Shown piece by piece: positions 33,646 through 41,429 of a stretch of DNA of 64,000 bases. Source of the stretch: SZUA-229 sp036567985. GTDB lineage: Bacteria > Pseudomonadota > Gammaproteobacteria > SZUA-229. Both the position numbers and the translations under genes were made by a program. Below the pieces are notes generated by a model. It was not told where the DNA came from. It did no database searches and worked only from the letters and a program-made list of their open reading frames with translations. The DNA lies in contig DATCTK010000066.1 in NCBI GenBank assembly GCA_036567985.1, positions 1 through 64,000 of the forward strand, in the 5' to 3' direction. Positions within the stretch are counted from its first letter, which is position 1. Every line of letters begins with the position of its first letter.

Positions 33646-35025
33646 TTATTCGAGTGGCAGGGTTTTTTGTGGATTGAGAATATTGTTTCGATCAAACACC
33701 TGTTTGATCTGATGCATCAGCCTGATTTCGGCCTGCCCCAGTTCCATTGCAATATAATCGCGTTTTTCCAGTCCTACGCCATGTTCACCAGAAAGCGTAC
33801 CATTCAGTTTTAGCACCAGCGTGAAAACGTCGTGCAGGCAATTTTCCGCTGCCTGCATTTCGTCCCTGTCATCCGGGTTCACCAGCAGATTGACATGAAT
33901 ATTGCCATTGCCGGCATGGCCAAAGTTTACAATTTTAATGCCATGCTGTTTGCTTAAGGCATCCAGGCCGTTAATCAGCGCGGGAATTTCCGATACCGGC
34001 ACCACCACATCCTCATTGATTTTTTTCGGGGCAATTTTTCGCAGACAGGGTGAAAGTGCCTTGCGGGTTTGCCATAGCTCGGCGGCTTCCTGAGCTGTCG
34101 CCGCAATGATGGTTTCTATATGGCCTTCAACCTTGCTCGCCGCAAGCATGATTTCGGTGTCGACCATAATCGTGTCTTTATTGCCGTCGACTTCAATCAT
34201 CAGCATGGCACCGGCATCCAGCGGAAGCTCCGCGGATGAGTAATCACGTACCATGTCCAGGGCATTGCTATCCATAAATTCCAGCGCACAGGGTGTCACC
34301 GGTTGCGCCATAATCTGTGAAACCGCACGCGCCGCCGCGTCAATGCTTTGATAGATCGCTTTCAGCGTGTGCCTGGTTTGCGGTTTGGGTAGCAGTTTTA
34401 AAGTGGCCTGGGTAATCAGTGCAAGACTGCCTTCAGAGCCAATCAGCAAACGAGTAAAGTCATAGCCCACCACGCCCTTGGTGGTGTGAACGCCGCATTG
34501 AATCAGCTCACCATTGCCGGTTACCGCGCGCAGGCCCAGGGTGTTTTCCCGGCAGCTGCCGTATTTAACTGCCCGGGGCCCGGCGGAATTATAAGCCAGA
34601 TTGCCACCTACGCTGCAGAAGGCAGCGCTGGTTGGATCCGGCGCCCAGAAAAAACCATGTGCGGCGGCACAATCCTGTACCTGCTGATTGGTCACCCCGG
34701 GTTGTACATCCATGCAGCGATTGTCTGCATCCATTTTCAGAATCCGGTTCATGCGCTCGAAAGAAATAATCAACTCGTGGTGCAAGGGCACGGTCGCGCC
34801 GGTTGTACCTGTGCCGCGGCCACGGGCAATCAGTGGAATGTGGTGCTGGTTACAGGCCTTAACTATTTCTACCACCTGTGATTCATTGCGGGGAAACACC
34901 ACTGCCAGTGGTTGTGCCTGGCGACGGCTATTATCATAACCATAGGTCAGGCATTCGTTGGGGTCGGTGAGCAGGTCGGCGGGCTCAACAATCTGTTCGA
35001 GCAGCTGGATGAAGTCTGTGTGCAT
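33646..35025 (-). CDS. FAD-linked oxidase, GlcD/D-lactate dehydrogenase family
   Basis: The protein has 459 residues. An N-terminal FAD-binding type 4 domain carries PLIARGRGTGTTGATVP and the segment DPTSAAFCSVGGNLAYNSAG (core SVGGNLAYNSAGPRA). The C-terminal domain ends with GHAGNGNIHVN and GTLSGEHGVGLEKR, the metal and flavin signatures of GlcD-like enzymes. It probably oxidises a 2-hydroxy acid such as D-lactate or glycolate; the substrate cannot be told. No GlcE/GlcF partner lies next to it. It is convergent with sspB and takes the position next to diaA that dolP holds in E. coli. Confidence 0.9.
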   Translation of the reverse strand: MHTDFIQLLEQIVEPADLLTDPNECLTYGYDNSRRQAQPLAVVFPRNESQVVEIVKACNQHHIPLIARGRGTGTTGATVPLHHELIISFERMNRILKMDADNRCMDVQPGVTNQQVQDCAAAHGFFWAPDPTSAAFCSVGGNLAYNSAGPRAVKYGSCRENTLGLRAVTGNGELIQCGVHTTKGVVGYDFTRLLIGSEGSLALITQATLKLLPKPQTRHTLKAIYQSIDAAARAVSQIMAQPVTPCALEFMDSNALDMVRDYSSAELPLDAGAMLMIEVDGNKDTIMVDTEIMLAASKVEGHIETIIAATAQEAAELWQTRKALSPCLRKIAPKKINEDVVVPVSEIPALINGLDALSKQHGIKIVNFGHAGNGNIHVNLLVNPDDRDEMQAAENCLHDVFTLVLKLNGTLSGEHGVGLEKRDYIAMELGQAEIRLMHQIKQVFDRNNILNPQKTLPLE

Positions 35026-35068
35026 AGCTACATTTTAACGCAGAATCGCACTCAATAAGTGAGTGATT

Positions 35069-35656
35069 TCAGGCGCCGAGCAGCTGCGCATCAATCAGGT
35101 CGCCGAGGCAATGGATAATCACCAGGTGGGTTTCCTGAATACGGATGGGGGAGTCCGAATCAACGCGAATTTCAATATCATCCGCCGACAATCTCGCACT
35201 GACTTCACCGCCACTCTGGCCGGTGAGGGCAACTACTTTCATGTGGCGTTCGTGTGCCATGTCTACCGCACTCACCAGGTTACCGGAATTACCACTGGTG
35301 GTAATCAGAAATAAAATGTCTTCGGCCTGGCCCAGTGCGGCGATCTGCCGTGAAAAAATCTGGTCGTAGCTGTAGTCATTGGCAATCGAAGTCAGAATCG
35401 AGGTGTCGGTGGAGAGGGTAATCGCTGGCAGTCCGGGGCGCTCCATCTGAAAGCGGTTAAGCATCTTTGATGAAAACAGTTGTGCTTCACCAGCGGAGCC
35501 GCCATTGCCGCAGGACAGCAGTTTACCACCGGATAACAGGCTGTGTGTCATCAGTTGTGCGGCAAGTGCAATCTCGTTCTGTGCTGTGTCGAGGGTGCGC
35601 TGTTTGGTGGCAATGCTTTCATTGAAGTTGTGTTGAATAATGTCGTTTAGATTCAT
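35069..35656 (-). CDS. diaA: SIS-domain protein DiaA (DnaA initiator-associating)
   Basis: The protein has 195 residues and one SIS domain with LLSCGNGGSAGEAQLFSSKM, RPGLPAITLSTDTS, and TSGNSGNLV. It is related to phosphoheptose isomerase GmhA, and some annotation would use that name. The gene order rsmI-lpoA-yraN-diaA and features such as NRFQMERPGLPAI match E. coli DiaA, which binds DnaA as a tetramer and promotes timely replication initiation. Real GmhA activity cannot be excluded. Confidence 0.82.
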   Translation of the reverse strand: MNLNDIIQHNFNESIATKQRTLDTAQNEIALAAQLMTHSLLSGGKLLSCGNGGSAGEAQLFSSKMLNRFQMERPGLPAITLSTDTSILTSIANDYSYDQIFSRQIAALGQAEDILFLITTSGNSGNLVSAVDMAHERHMKVVALTGQSGGEVSARLSADDIEIRVDSDSPIRIQETHLVIIHCLGDLIDAQLLGA

Positions 35657-35739
35657 GCGGCTAGTTTATATCAGTGGCTGTGGTGTGTGGGAGAATGTTT
35701 GGGGTATACAGTGAATGAATAGTTGACGGGCTTTAAACA

Positions 35740-36114
35740 TTAAAACGCATTTTTAATCCATTCAATAGTGAGTTGCTGCGGCTTGTGCAGGTCATCACCG
35801 CAAATCGCCAGTACATCAAAACGGGCATTAAATTCGCGGCCTTTTTGCTGCATGAAGTACAGCGCCGTTTTCTGGATCTTTTGCTGTTTGGCTGGCGTGA
35901 TACTGGCGGCAGGGCCACCGAAGTCACGGTTTTTGCGATAACGCACTTCAACAAACACCAGGGTCTGCTGGTGCTGCATTATCAGGTCTATTTCACCAAA
36001 GCGGCTGTGAAAGTTTTTCTGCAACAGGGTCAGTCCCTCCCGCTGCAGATGCTGGCAGGCCATGTCTTCGGCCAGCTGGCCTTTACTGCAATGATTGAAC
36101 AGGTTGATCTTCAA
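35740..36114 (-). CDS. yraN: YraN family protein (UPF0102)
   Basis: The protein has 124 residues. The motif RFGEIDLIMQHQQTLVFVEVRYR (core GEIDLIM and VFVEVRYR) places it in the UPF0102 family, which has a predicted PD-(D/E)XK nuclease-like fold. Its function is not established. The start overlaps the end of lpoA by 32 bases, as in the conserved order. Confidence 0.92.
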   Translation of the reverse strand: MKINLFNHCSKGQLAEDMACQHLQREGLTLLQKNFHSRFGEIDLIMQHQQTLVFVEVRYRKNRDFGGPAASITPAKQQKIQKTALYFMQQKGREFNARFDVLAICGDDLHKPQQLTIEWIKNAF

Positions 36115-37975
36115 GGTTTAATTGCGGAATCAGGTTGCTGATATCAATCAGTTCGGGCCGGCCATTCTCAAAACGTGCCCATAGCAGTTCGCGGTGTATG
36201 CGGTTAAACGGGTCGATATACAGGTTGCCGGTCTGCCCGGAAAAGCGTTCATGGCTACGGTTTTGCAGGCGGCCAATAAATGGAATTACGTTGTAGGCAT
36301 CCACGCCCAGCGCAAACAGGCGGGTGTAACGCTGTTGTTCAGGCCAGAGTTCAAGTAGTGACTGTTTGAAATGATTGGGCGGATTGAGTATCCAGGGCAT
36401 GTCGATAAAGTTCAGCTCGTCAATGTCTCGGTCATCCTGCGGCTGCACCTGGCCACTGAAAGCATGTGAGGTGGAATACACCGGAATTTCACCGGCGTAA
36501 TGAAACTTGAATTGCGGTTTTAGCTGGCGCGCATCTTTGGGTGTGGCCACCATAAAAATCATGTCCACATCCTGGCGTCGATAGGGGGTGAACTGCAGAT
36601 TTTCACCGCTGATGCTTCTGATATGACGGTAACGGCTGTAGCTGTGATCGATATTCAGCATGCTCTGGATCGGGCGCTTGAAATCATTGCTATCGGCACG
36701 GTAGACCTGGGTACTGATCACCTTGCCGCCGAGCTCTTCAAAACGTTGCTGGAAGGCATTGCGCAGACGCTCACCCCATTCGCCCTGAGGGGTGAGTACG
36801 GCGGCGTGGGTGTGCCCCTGGCGAAATGCCATTTCTGCCGACTGGCGTGCCTCGTCTTCTGGCAACAGGCCAAACTGAAACAGCTGGTTAACGGTGTTGT
36901 TGAACTGGCTGGTGTAGTTAAGGGTCAGGGTGGGCACACTCATCTGCGAGCTGCGTGCCAGTGTATCCACCGCAGATTTTAAAAACGGGCCGATAACAAA
37001 ATCAGCACCCATATCCGTCGCTTTCTGGTAGTAACTCCAGATGGCCGCCTGGTTGTCGCTGGTATCGATAAAACTGATGCGGGGTTTGAAGTCAGTATCC
37101 GGGTGCTGGTAGTGGGCCGACATAATGCCGTCTCGAATTGCGCTCGCCAGTTGTGCATAGCTGCCGCTCAGGGGCAGCAGCACGGCAATGTGCTGCGGCT
37201 TTTCAATCAGCTCGATCTGCCGTTCTCCCAGTTCCCGGCTAAATACCGCAGCAGCAGGATGTTGAGGGTAGGTCTGTCGCCATTGGTAGATGCCGTCCTG
37301 TAAATAGGCCCAGTCGAGCTGGCCGCGTTTGGCAATCTTGACCAGCTCTACCCAGCCGAGCAGCTCCGGGTTGAGTGGTGCCTGGCTGATCTGTTGCAGG
37401 CTGGTCTGGGGTAGCAGCGAGAGGGTTTCCCAGATGGCCTGATGGTTGTAATTCTGCTCCTGTTTGTCGTGCAGTAATTGATCCAGTTGTACCCGTGATT
37501 TGGCGGATTCAAACGGATAACCGGCATCGAGGAAAGCACGGGCGCGCAGTTTAAGCAGGTGAATCTGCTCCCCATCAGAGAGAATTGCAGGAATCTGCAG
37601 CAGTTTGAGGGCATCCCGGGGGCGTCCCTGGTTAAGGGCAATTTCGGTGCTGAGCAGTGTTACGCTGGTCTGCTGCCTGTGGTCGAGCAGTGTCGGATCA
37701 ATATCGGCCAGGGTCTGTTCCGCCAGCAGAAAACGTTGATCCGCAATCAGTTGACGCGTGGCTTCAAGCAGATAGCCATTGCGTTCTGCGCCCTGGCTAA
37801 TGCGGGCTTTCTCAATCAGTATCTGTGCGGCCTGGCTGTCGGCTGTTCTGCTGTCATCTCGCGACGGGATATCCTCGCCAGGGCTTATGCCGGGTTTCGG
37901 TGTACAGCCCTGAAACAGTGTAAAAAGCAGGGCAAGTAGACATAAGGGTAGAGCGCGTTGTAAAAAAATAGTCAT
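36083..37975 (-). CDS. lpoA: Penicillin-binding protein activator LpoA
   Basis: From ATG 37975 the protein has 630 residues. A lipoprotein signal peptide ends in TLFQGC. The N-terminal half is a TPR-like helical domain. The C-terminal half, from about residue 260 (HIAVLLPLSGSYAQLASAIR), is a periplasmic-binding-protein-like fold. In E. coli it spans from the outer membrane to activate the transpeptidase of PBP1A. An ATG six codons upstream is possible. It is divergent from rsmI and overlaps yraN. Confidence 0.92.
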   Translation of the reverse strand: MTIFLQRALPLCLLALLFTLFQGCTPKPGISPGEDIPSRDDSRTADSQAAQILIEKARISQGAERNGYLLEATRQLIADQRFLLAEQTLADIDPTLLDHRQQTSVTLLSTEIALNQGRPRDALKLLQIPAILSDGEQIHLLKLRARAFLDAGYPFESAKSRVQLDQLLHDKQEQNYNHQAIWETLSLLPQTSLQQISQAPLNPELLGWVELVKIAKRGQLDWAYLQDGIYQWRQTYPQHPAAAVFSRELGERQIELIEKPQHIAVLLPLSGSYAQLASAIRDGIMSAHYQHPDTDFKPRISFIDTSDNQAAIWSYYQKATDMGADFVIGPFLKSAVDTLARSSQMSVPTLTLNYTSQFNNTVNQLFQFGLLPEDEARQSAEMAFRQGHTHAAVLTPQGEWGERLRNAFQQRFEELGGKVISTQVYRADSNDFKRPIQSMLNIDHSYSRYRHIRSISGENLQFTPYRRQDVDMIFMVATPKDARQLKPQFKFHYAGEIPVYSTSHAFSGQVQPQDDRDIDELNFIDMPWILNPPNHFKQSLLELWPEQQRYTRLFALGVDAYNVIPFIGRLQNRSHERFSGQTGNLYIDPFNRIHRELLWARFENGRPELIDISNLIPQLNLEDQPVQSLQ

Positions 37976-38058
37976 TATTCGGTGTGTGGCCAAGTGAAAT
38001 TACCAGGTGATGTTATGATGGCGGCCTCAGAGTATCTTGTTTGGAGCCGCGACTGTCA

Positions 38059-38898
38059 ATGAATCAGGGCACACTTTATATAGTAGCTACGCCGATTGGA
38101 AACCTGTCGGATATCAGCCAGCGGGCGCTGGAGGTACTGCGCCAGGTGGATCTGGTGGCGGCGGAAGATACCCGTCACAGCAAACCGTTGCTGCATCACT
38201 ATGGTATCGACAAGGCCATGCTGGCTTACCATGAGCACAATGAAGAGCAGTTAACACCAAAACTGGTGCAGCGACTGCTGGATGGTGAAAGCATTGCACT
38301 GATTTCAGATGCGGGCACGCCGCTATTGAGTGATCCCGGTTATCGCCTGGTCAAGATGGCCCATGAGGCCGGCCTGAGGGTGAGTCCGGTGCCCGGTGCC
38401 TGTGCGGCGATTGCAGCCCTGTCGGCGTCCGGGCTGGCAACCGATCGTTTTCTGTTCGCCGGTTTTCCACCCCATAAGCAGGGTGCACGGCAGCGCTTCT
38501 ATGAAGGACTGCACCAGCAGACCTCAACCCTGATTTTTTATGAGTCCAGCCATCGTGTGCTGGATTCAGTCACCGATATGCGGGATGTGTTCGGAGCAGA
38601 GCGGGCGATTGTGCTGGCCCGTGAAATCAGTAAAACCTTCGAAACCATTCACAGTACGACGCTGGGGGCATTGCCTGAGTGGATAGCTGCGGATGCGAAT
38701 CAGCAGAAGGGGGAGTTCGTACTGGTGGTGCAGGGAGCAATCGAGCAGGCTGATGCACTGGCGGTGGAGCTGGAGCATGTGCTGGGGGTGCTGCTGGAGG
38801 AGTTGCCGGTGAAACAGGCAGCGCAGATGGCTGCCAGAATCACCGGTCTGAAAAAAAACCAGGTTTACCAGCGCGCCCTGCAGTTGGCTGGTAAGTGA
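38059..38898 (+). CDS. rsmI: 16S rRNA (cytidine-1402-2'-O) methyltransferase RsmI
   Basis: From ATG 38059 the protein has 279 residues and starts MNQGTLYIVATPIGNLSD, aligning with known RsmI. A TTG at 38041 would add six residues. Conserved segments include AAEDTRHSKPLL, ALISDAGTPLLSDPG and the S-adenosylmethionine region VPGACAAIAALSASG. Together with RsmH, also encoded here (42007), it makes m4Cm1402 in the ribosomal P site. It is divergent from lpoA. Confidence 0.95.
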   Translation: MNQGTLYIVATPIGNLSDISQRALEVLRQVDLVAAEDTRHSKPLLHHYGIDKAMLAYHEHNEEQLTPKLVQRLLDGESIALISDAGTPLLSDPGYRLVKMAHEAGLRVSPVPGACAAIAALSASGLATDRFLFAGFPPHKQGARQRFYEGLHQQTSTLIFYESSHRVLDSVTDMRDVFGAERAIVLAREISKTFETIHSTTLGALPEWIAADANQQKGEFVLVVQGAIEQADALAVELEHVLGVLLEELPVKQAAQMAARITGLKKNQVYQRALQLAGK

Positions 38899-39316
38899 CT
38901 GAAAAATATAAATATAATTTGCGGTTGTTCGAGATTAGGCTGTCTCACCCGTTCGGGGTGTCACTAAACCTTACTGTTTTAAGTGATTGATAAGTCTTTA
39001 AAAAGTAAAAATTAGATTTAAGAGATAAAAAATAAACACTGCAATGTCGGATAAACTTACATTTTACCAGATTTGTCAGCTTTGATTTTCTAGTTAAAAA
39101 ATTAACCCATTGTTTATAAAAGATATTTAAAAGTGGGTATGGCATGTGCAATAGCCAGAGCAGGCTTGCAGCCATGGCGTAAAAAGAAGCAGATTAATAA
39201 ATTAAAGCGCCGCCGGTTTGGGACTGTAAGGCATCTAAATGAAAAAAATACTGGTGAGTTAAAGTGTCTGCCGAGCATTGCTGGCAGATCAGAACAGGTT
39301 TTAGATGGAGTTCAAG
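38899..39316 (+). other. AT-rich intergenic leader without a credible gene
   Basis: About 420 bases separate rsmI from the first helical-repeat gene. A small hairpin (CACCC, GTTC loop, GGGTG near 38947-38961) may end rsmI transcription. From about 38965 to 39130 the sequence is strikingly rich in A and T compared with its neighbours. A short basic reading frame (39133-39366) overlaps the next gene in another frame and has no supporting start. The region probably holds the promoter of 39317-39790; no motif was called. Confidence 0.5.
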
Positions 39317-39790
39317 ATGGCACCACCGCAAGCAGTTTACCAGGATTTCAGCGCCTGTTGCGATGAATTTGTTGAAGGGGTCGAGCTACTCAATCACCGT
39401 GTTATGCCCAGGGCGGCAGTTCGCTTCCAGCAGGCATATGAGTCGGTGGATCGCGCGGATATCTACCATAACAAATATGCCTCCTATTGTGGTCTGGCCC
39501 GTGTGCTCTCAGGTGATGCGGGTGGACTGCAGCTGTGCCGTGAGGCGGCGAAAAGCGAACTGTATGACGGTGATGTTTTTCTCAACCTGGCACGGGCCGA
39601 GTGGTATTTTGAAAACCGAAAATTAACAGTGATTGCACTGAAAAAAGGGTTACGTGTCGATGCTGCTCATCCCGGTTTGCGGCAGATGCGCGAAGAGCTA
39701 GGGGTGAGACAGAGAAGTCCATTGCCGTTTCTGCCGCGGAGTCATCCGCTGAATCAGGCACTGGGGCGGCTGTTACGCTCGAGGTTCTGA
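39317..39790 (+). CDS. Conserved hypothetical helical-repeat (TPR-like) protein, copy 1
   Basis: From ATG 39317 the protein has 157 residues. This start has GGAG six bases upstream and gives the same N-terminal length as its paralogue at 40326. An ATG at 39305 is the alternative. The pattern EFVEGVELL, GDAGGLQLCREAAKSE, DVFLNLARAEWYF and HPGLRQMREELGVRQR followed by PLPFLPRSHPLNQALG resembles two or three tetratricopeptide repeats with a fixed proline-rich end. No signal peptide or membrane helix is seen. I recognise the family as widespread in gammaproteobacteria but do not know a function. A terminator follows at 39905. Confidence 0.75.
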   Translation: MAPPQAVYQDFSACCDEFVEGVELLNHRVMPRAAVRFQQAYESVDRADIYHNKYASYCGLARVLSGDAGGLQLCREAAKSELYDGDVFLNLARAEWYFENRKLTVIALKKGLRVDAAHPGLRQMREELGVRQRSPLPFLPRSHPLNQALGRLLRSRF

Positions 39791-39904
39791 GGCAGGCAGC
39801 TTAAATTGAATAATAACGATAAATAAGCATAAGCCAGAAAATACTGGTTAAAATGATAAAAGATACCAAAGGAAGTAGCTATAAAAAAAGGGTTAGCGTG
39901 GTTG

Positions 39905-39934
39905 GCCACAGATGTCTCATCTGTGGCTTTTTTT
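39905..39934 (+). terminator. Strong intrinsic terminator
   Basis: GCCACAGATG (39905-39914) pairs perfectly over ten bases with CATCTGTGGC (39918-39927), with a TCT loop and seven T. It would end transcription of the first helical-repeat gene. Confidence 0.85.
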
Positions 39935-39948
39935 ATGTACAGGAAAAA

Positions 39949-40013
39949 GTCGTTAGTCGTTGGTCGTGAGTCAAAAGATCAGACTAACGACCAACGACGA
40001 AGGACTAACGACC
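39949..40013. repeat. Inverted GTCGTTAGTCGTTGGTC repeat
   Basis: The left arm (39949-39972, GTCGTTAGTCGTTGGTC) faces a right arm (39982-40013, GACTAACGACCAACGAC and a further GACTAACGACC), with a nine-base centre. It lies directly before the remnant of a helical-repeat gene. A related single arm is at 27505-27537. Confidence 0.7.
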
Positions 40014-40014
40014 A

Positions 40015-40096
40015 GCTTTTATACCATGAGGCGGCCAGAAAAGGGTTGCCATCTAACGATGTGTTTTATAATCTAGCCAGGCTATATAGTCTCTAA
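40015..40096 (+). pseudogene. Remnant of a third helical-repeat paralogue
   Basis: The frame ending at TAA 40094-40096 reads LLYHEAARKGLPSNDVF then YNLARLYSL. It aligns without gaps to LCREAAKSELYDGDVFLNLAR of the protein at 39317 and to the same place in the protein at 40326. N-terminal sequence is missing: the preceding bases are the inverted repeat at 39949-40013. The rest of the gene after this segment is not recognisable. It looks like a decayed third copy. Confidence 0.6.
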
Positions 40097-40325
40097 GTTC
40101 GTGATAACAGGATGTTGAACGAATTCCGCCGGTCATTCTCTCCGGTGTTCTGTTTTACCATTCTGTGAAAATAACCTGCTGTCCGGGTGTATTACTCGTT
40201 CGCGTTTTGTAGTCTATCGGCTTGCTGATGTGCGGATTATCTTCGTGTACAGGCTATTTTAGCCGGGTAATTCATAGGCATATTGCAGCTGCAACGGAGT
40301 TTGCGGGATAAACAAGGAGGTGTCT
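40097..40325 (+). other. Intergenic region before the second helical-repeat gene
   Basis: No open reading frame of note is seen. The end carries a strong ribosome site, AAGGAGG at 40314-40320, that decides the GTG start at 40326. Degenerate C-terminal sequence of the remnant gene could lie here, but none was recognised by eye. Confidence 0.4.
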
Positions 40326-40826
40326 GTGTGCTATGTAAAAGCGGTTTATTTTGATCTGAAATCCTGCTGTGAGGAGTTTGTCAAAGGGGTGGAGTTGCTG
40401 GAACAGTCGGCCATTGCCGAAGCGGTTGACTGTTTCTATCGTGCCTGTCAACGAGTTACCCCGGAAGATCCCTACTTTTTCAAATACAGTGCCTGCTATG
40501 GGCTGGCGGTATTGCTTGATGGCGATGCTCGGGGGCTGGATATCTGTCGTATGGCGGCGCAGAAAACGCCACTGGATGCGGATGTGGCGCTGAATCTGGT
40601 GCGTGCCGAGGCCTTTGTGGCGAATCGAAAGGCGGCTGTTAATACACTGGAGCAGTACCTGCGGCTACAGTCGGAGCACCATGGTTTGCGCGCCATGCAG
40701 CAGAAACTGGGTGTGCGCGGCCGTAAGCCGATACCGTTTCTGTCGAGAAATCATAAACTTAATGTGATGCTGGGCAAGTGGCTGCGGCGAAAAAAGTCGA
40801 CTGTGACATTTTTTAATATGCTATAG
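40326..40826 (+). CDS. Conserved hypothetical helical-repeat (TPR-like) protein, copy 2
   Basis: From GTG 40326 the protein has 166 residues. The start is set by AAGGAGG five bases upstream and by alignment with copy 1. The two proteins align without gaps for about 150 residues: AVYFDLKSCCEEFVKGVELL against AVYQDFSACCDEFVEGVELL, then GDARGLDICRMAAQ, DVALNLVRAEAF, LGVRGRKPIPFLSRNHKLN. The last eleven residues (KKSTVTFFNML) extend beyond copy 1, and their codons overlap the rnpB promoter. Function unknown; a cytosolic protein-interaction module is the likeliest inference. Confidence 0.75.
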   Translation: MCYVKAVYFDLKSCCEEFVKGVELLEQSAIAEAVDCFYRACQRVTPEDPYFFKYSACYGLAVLLDGDARGLDICRMAAQKTPLDADVALNLVRAEAFVANRKAAVNTLEQYLRLQSEHHGLRAMQQKLGVRGRKPIPFLSRNHKLNVMLGKWLRRKKSTVTFFNML

Positions 40827-40827
40827 T
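40822..40827 (+). promoter_or_regulatory. Probable -10 element of rnpB
   Basis: TATAGT at 40822-40827 ends seven bases before the conserved 5' end of RNase P RNA at about 40835. It covers the stop codon (TAG 40824-40826) of the upstream gene. GACTGT at 40799-40804 lies 17 bases upstream as a weak -35. Confidence 0.55.
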
Positions 40828-40834
40828 CTGCCGC

Positions 40835-41191
40835 GAAGTTGGCCGAGCAGTCGCTGTGTGAATACTTCGGTGTTTACAGAGAGGAAAGTCCGGGCTCCGC
40901 AGGGCAGAGTGCCAGGTAACGCCTGGGGGGCGCAAGCCCACGGCAAGTGCAGCAGAAAATATACCGCCCCGGTTCGCCGGGGTAAGGGTGAAATGGTGCG
41001 GTAAGAGCGCACCGCACAACTGGTAACAGTTGTGGCAGGGTAAACCCCCCTTGGAGCAAGACCAAATAGAGAAGCTGAGGCGTGGCCCGCGCTGCTTCTG
41101 GGTAGGTTGCTTGAGGCGTACAGTGATGTGCGTCCTAGATGAATGATTGCTACAGCTTCGGCTGACAGAACCCGGCTTACAGGCCAACTTC
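40835..41191 (+). ncRNA. rnpB: RNase P RNA, bacterial class A
   Basis: The RNA starts GAAGTTGGCCGAGCAGTCGC and ends at ACAGAACCCGGCTTACAGG followed by CCAACTTC, whose ends pair. The conserved region GAGGAAAGTCCGGGCTCC is present near 40881, CAGGGTAAACCCC near 41036, and AGACCAAATAGAG near 41060. Length is about 357 bases, normal for class A. It is the catalytic part of RNase P, which matures tRNA 5' ends. It lies upstream of mraZ, as in many gammaproteobacteria. Ends are accurate to a few bases. No clear intrinsic terminator follows. Confidence 0.95.
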
Positions 41192-41366
41192 ACCTTTCTT
41201 TGAATTATCCCCGAACCTCCTCAAACCTAATGTAGTTTCTTAAGTAGTATTCTTAACTCGCTGAGTTATCTTTTGTTATCCCGTCCGTCGCCTCTCGCTT
41301 TCTGTGAAATGGCTCTAAGTTGTTGTCATATAAGGAAAAAATTCCCTGTTTCTCACCTGTTTTTGC

Positions 41367-41396
41367 TTGACAGTGGTGGGGGGTGGTACCTATAGT
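41367..41396 (+). promoter_or_regulatory. Promoter of the mraZ-ftsZ division cluster
   Basis: A perfect TTGACA (41367-41372) and TATAGT (41391-41396) are separated by 18 bases, so transcription should start near 41403, just at the first MraZ box. About 145 bases of leader precede mraZ. Confidence 0.7.
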
Positions 41397-41404
41397 TCAG
41401 TTGT

Positions 41405-41429
41405 GTGGGGAATAGTGGGTGATTGTGGG
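41405..41429 (+). promoter_or_regulatory. Three MraZ-binding boxes
   Basis: GTGGG occurs at 41405-41409, 41415-41419 and 41425-41429, exactly ten bases apart. MraZ in E. coli and other bacteria binds direct TGGGN repeats separated by five bases in the mra promoter. The boxes overlap the expected transcription start, so autorepression of the cluster by its first gene product is likely. Confidence 0.8.

Noticed and set aside
39133..39366. Small basic reading frame before the first helical-repeat gene
   Set aside because: It overlaps the conserved gene in another frame, lacks a supported start, and its second half is only the shifted frame of that gene.
40813..41193. Reading frame of 126 codons on the minus strand
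   Set aside because: It is the complement of the RNase P RNA gene; its sequence is fixed by RNA structure, not by coding. This is a common false gene call.
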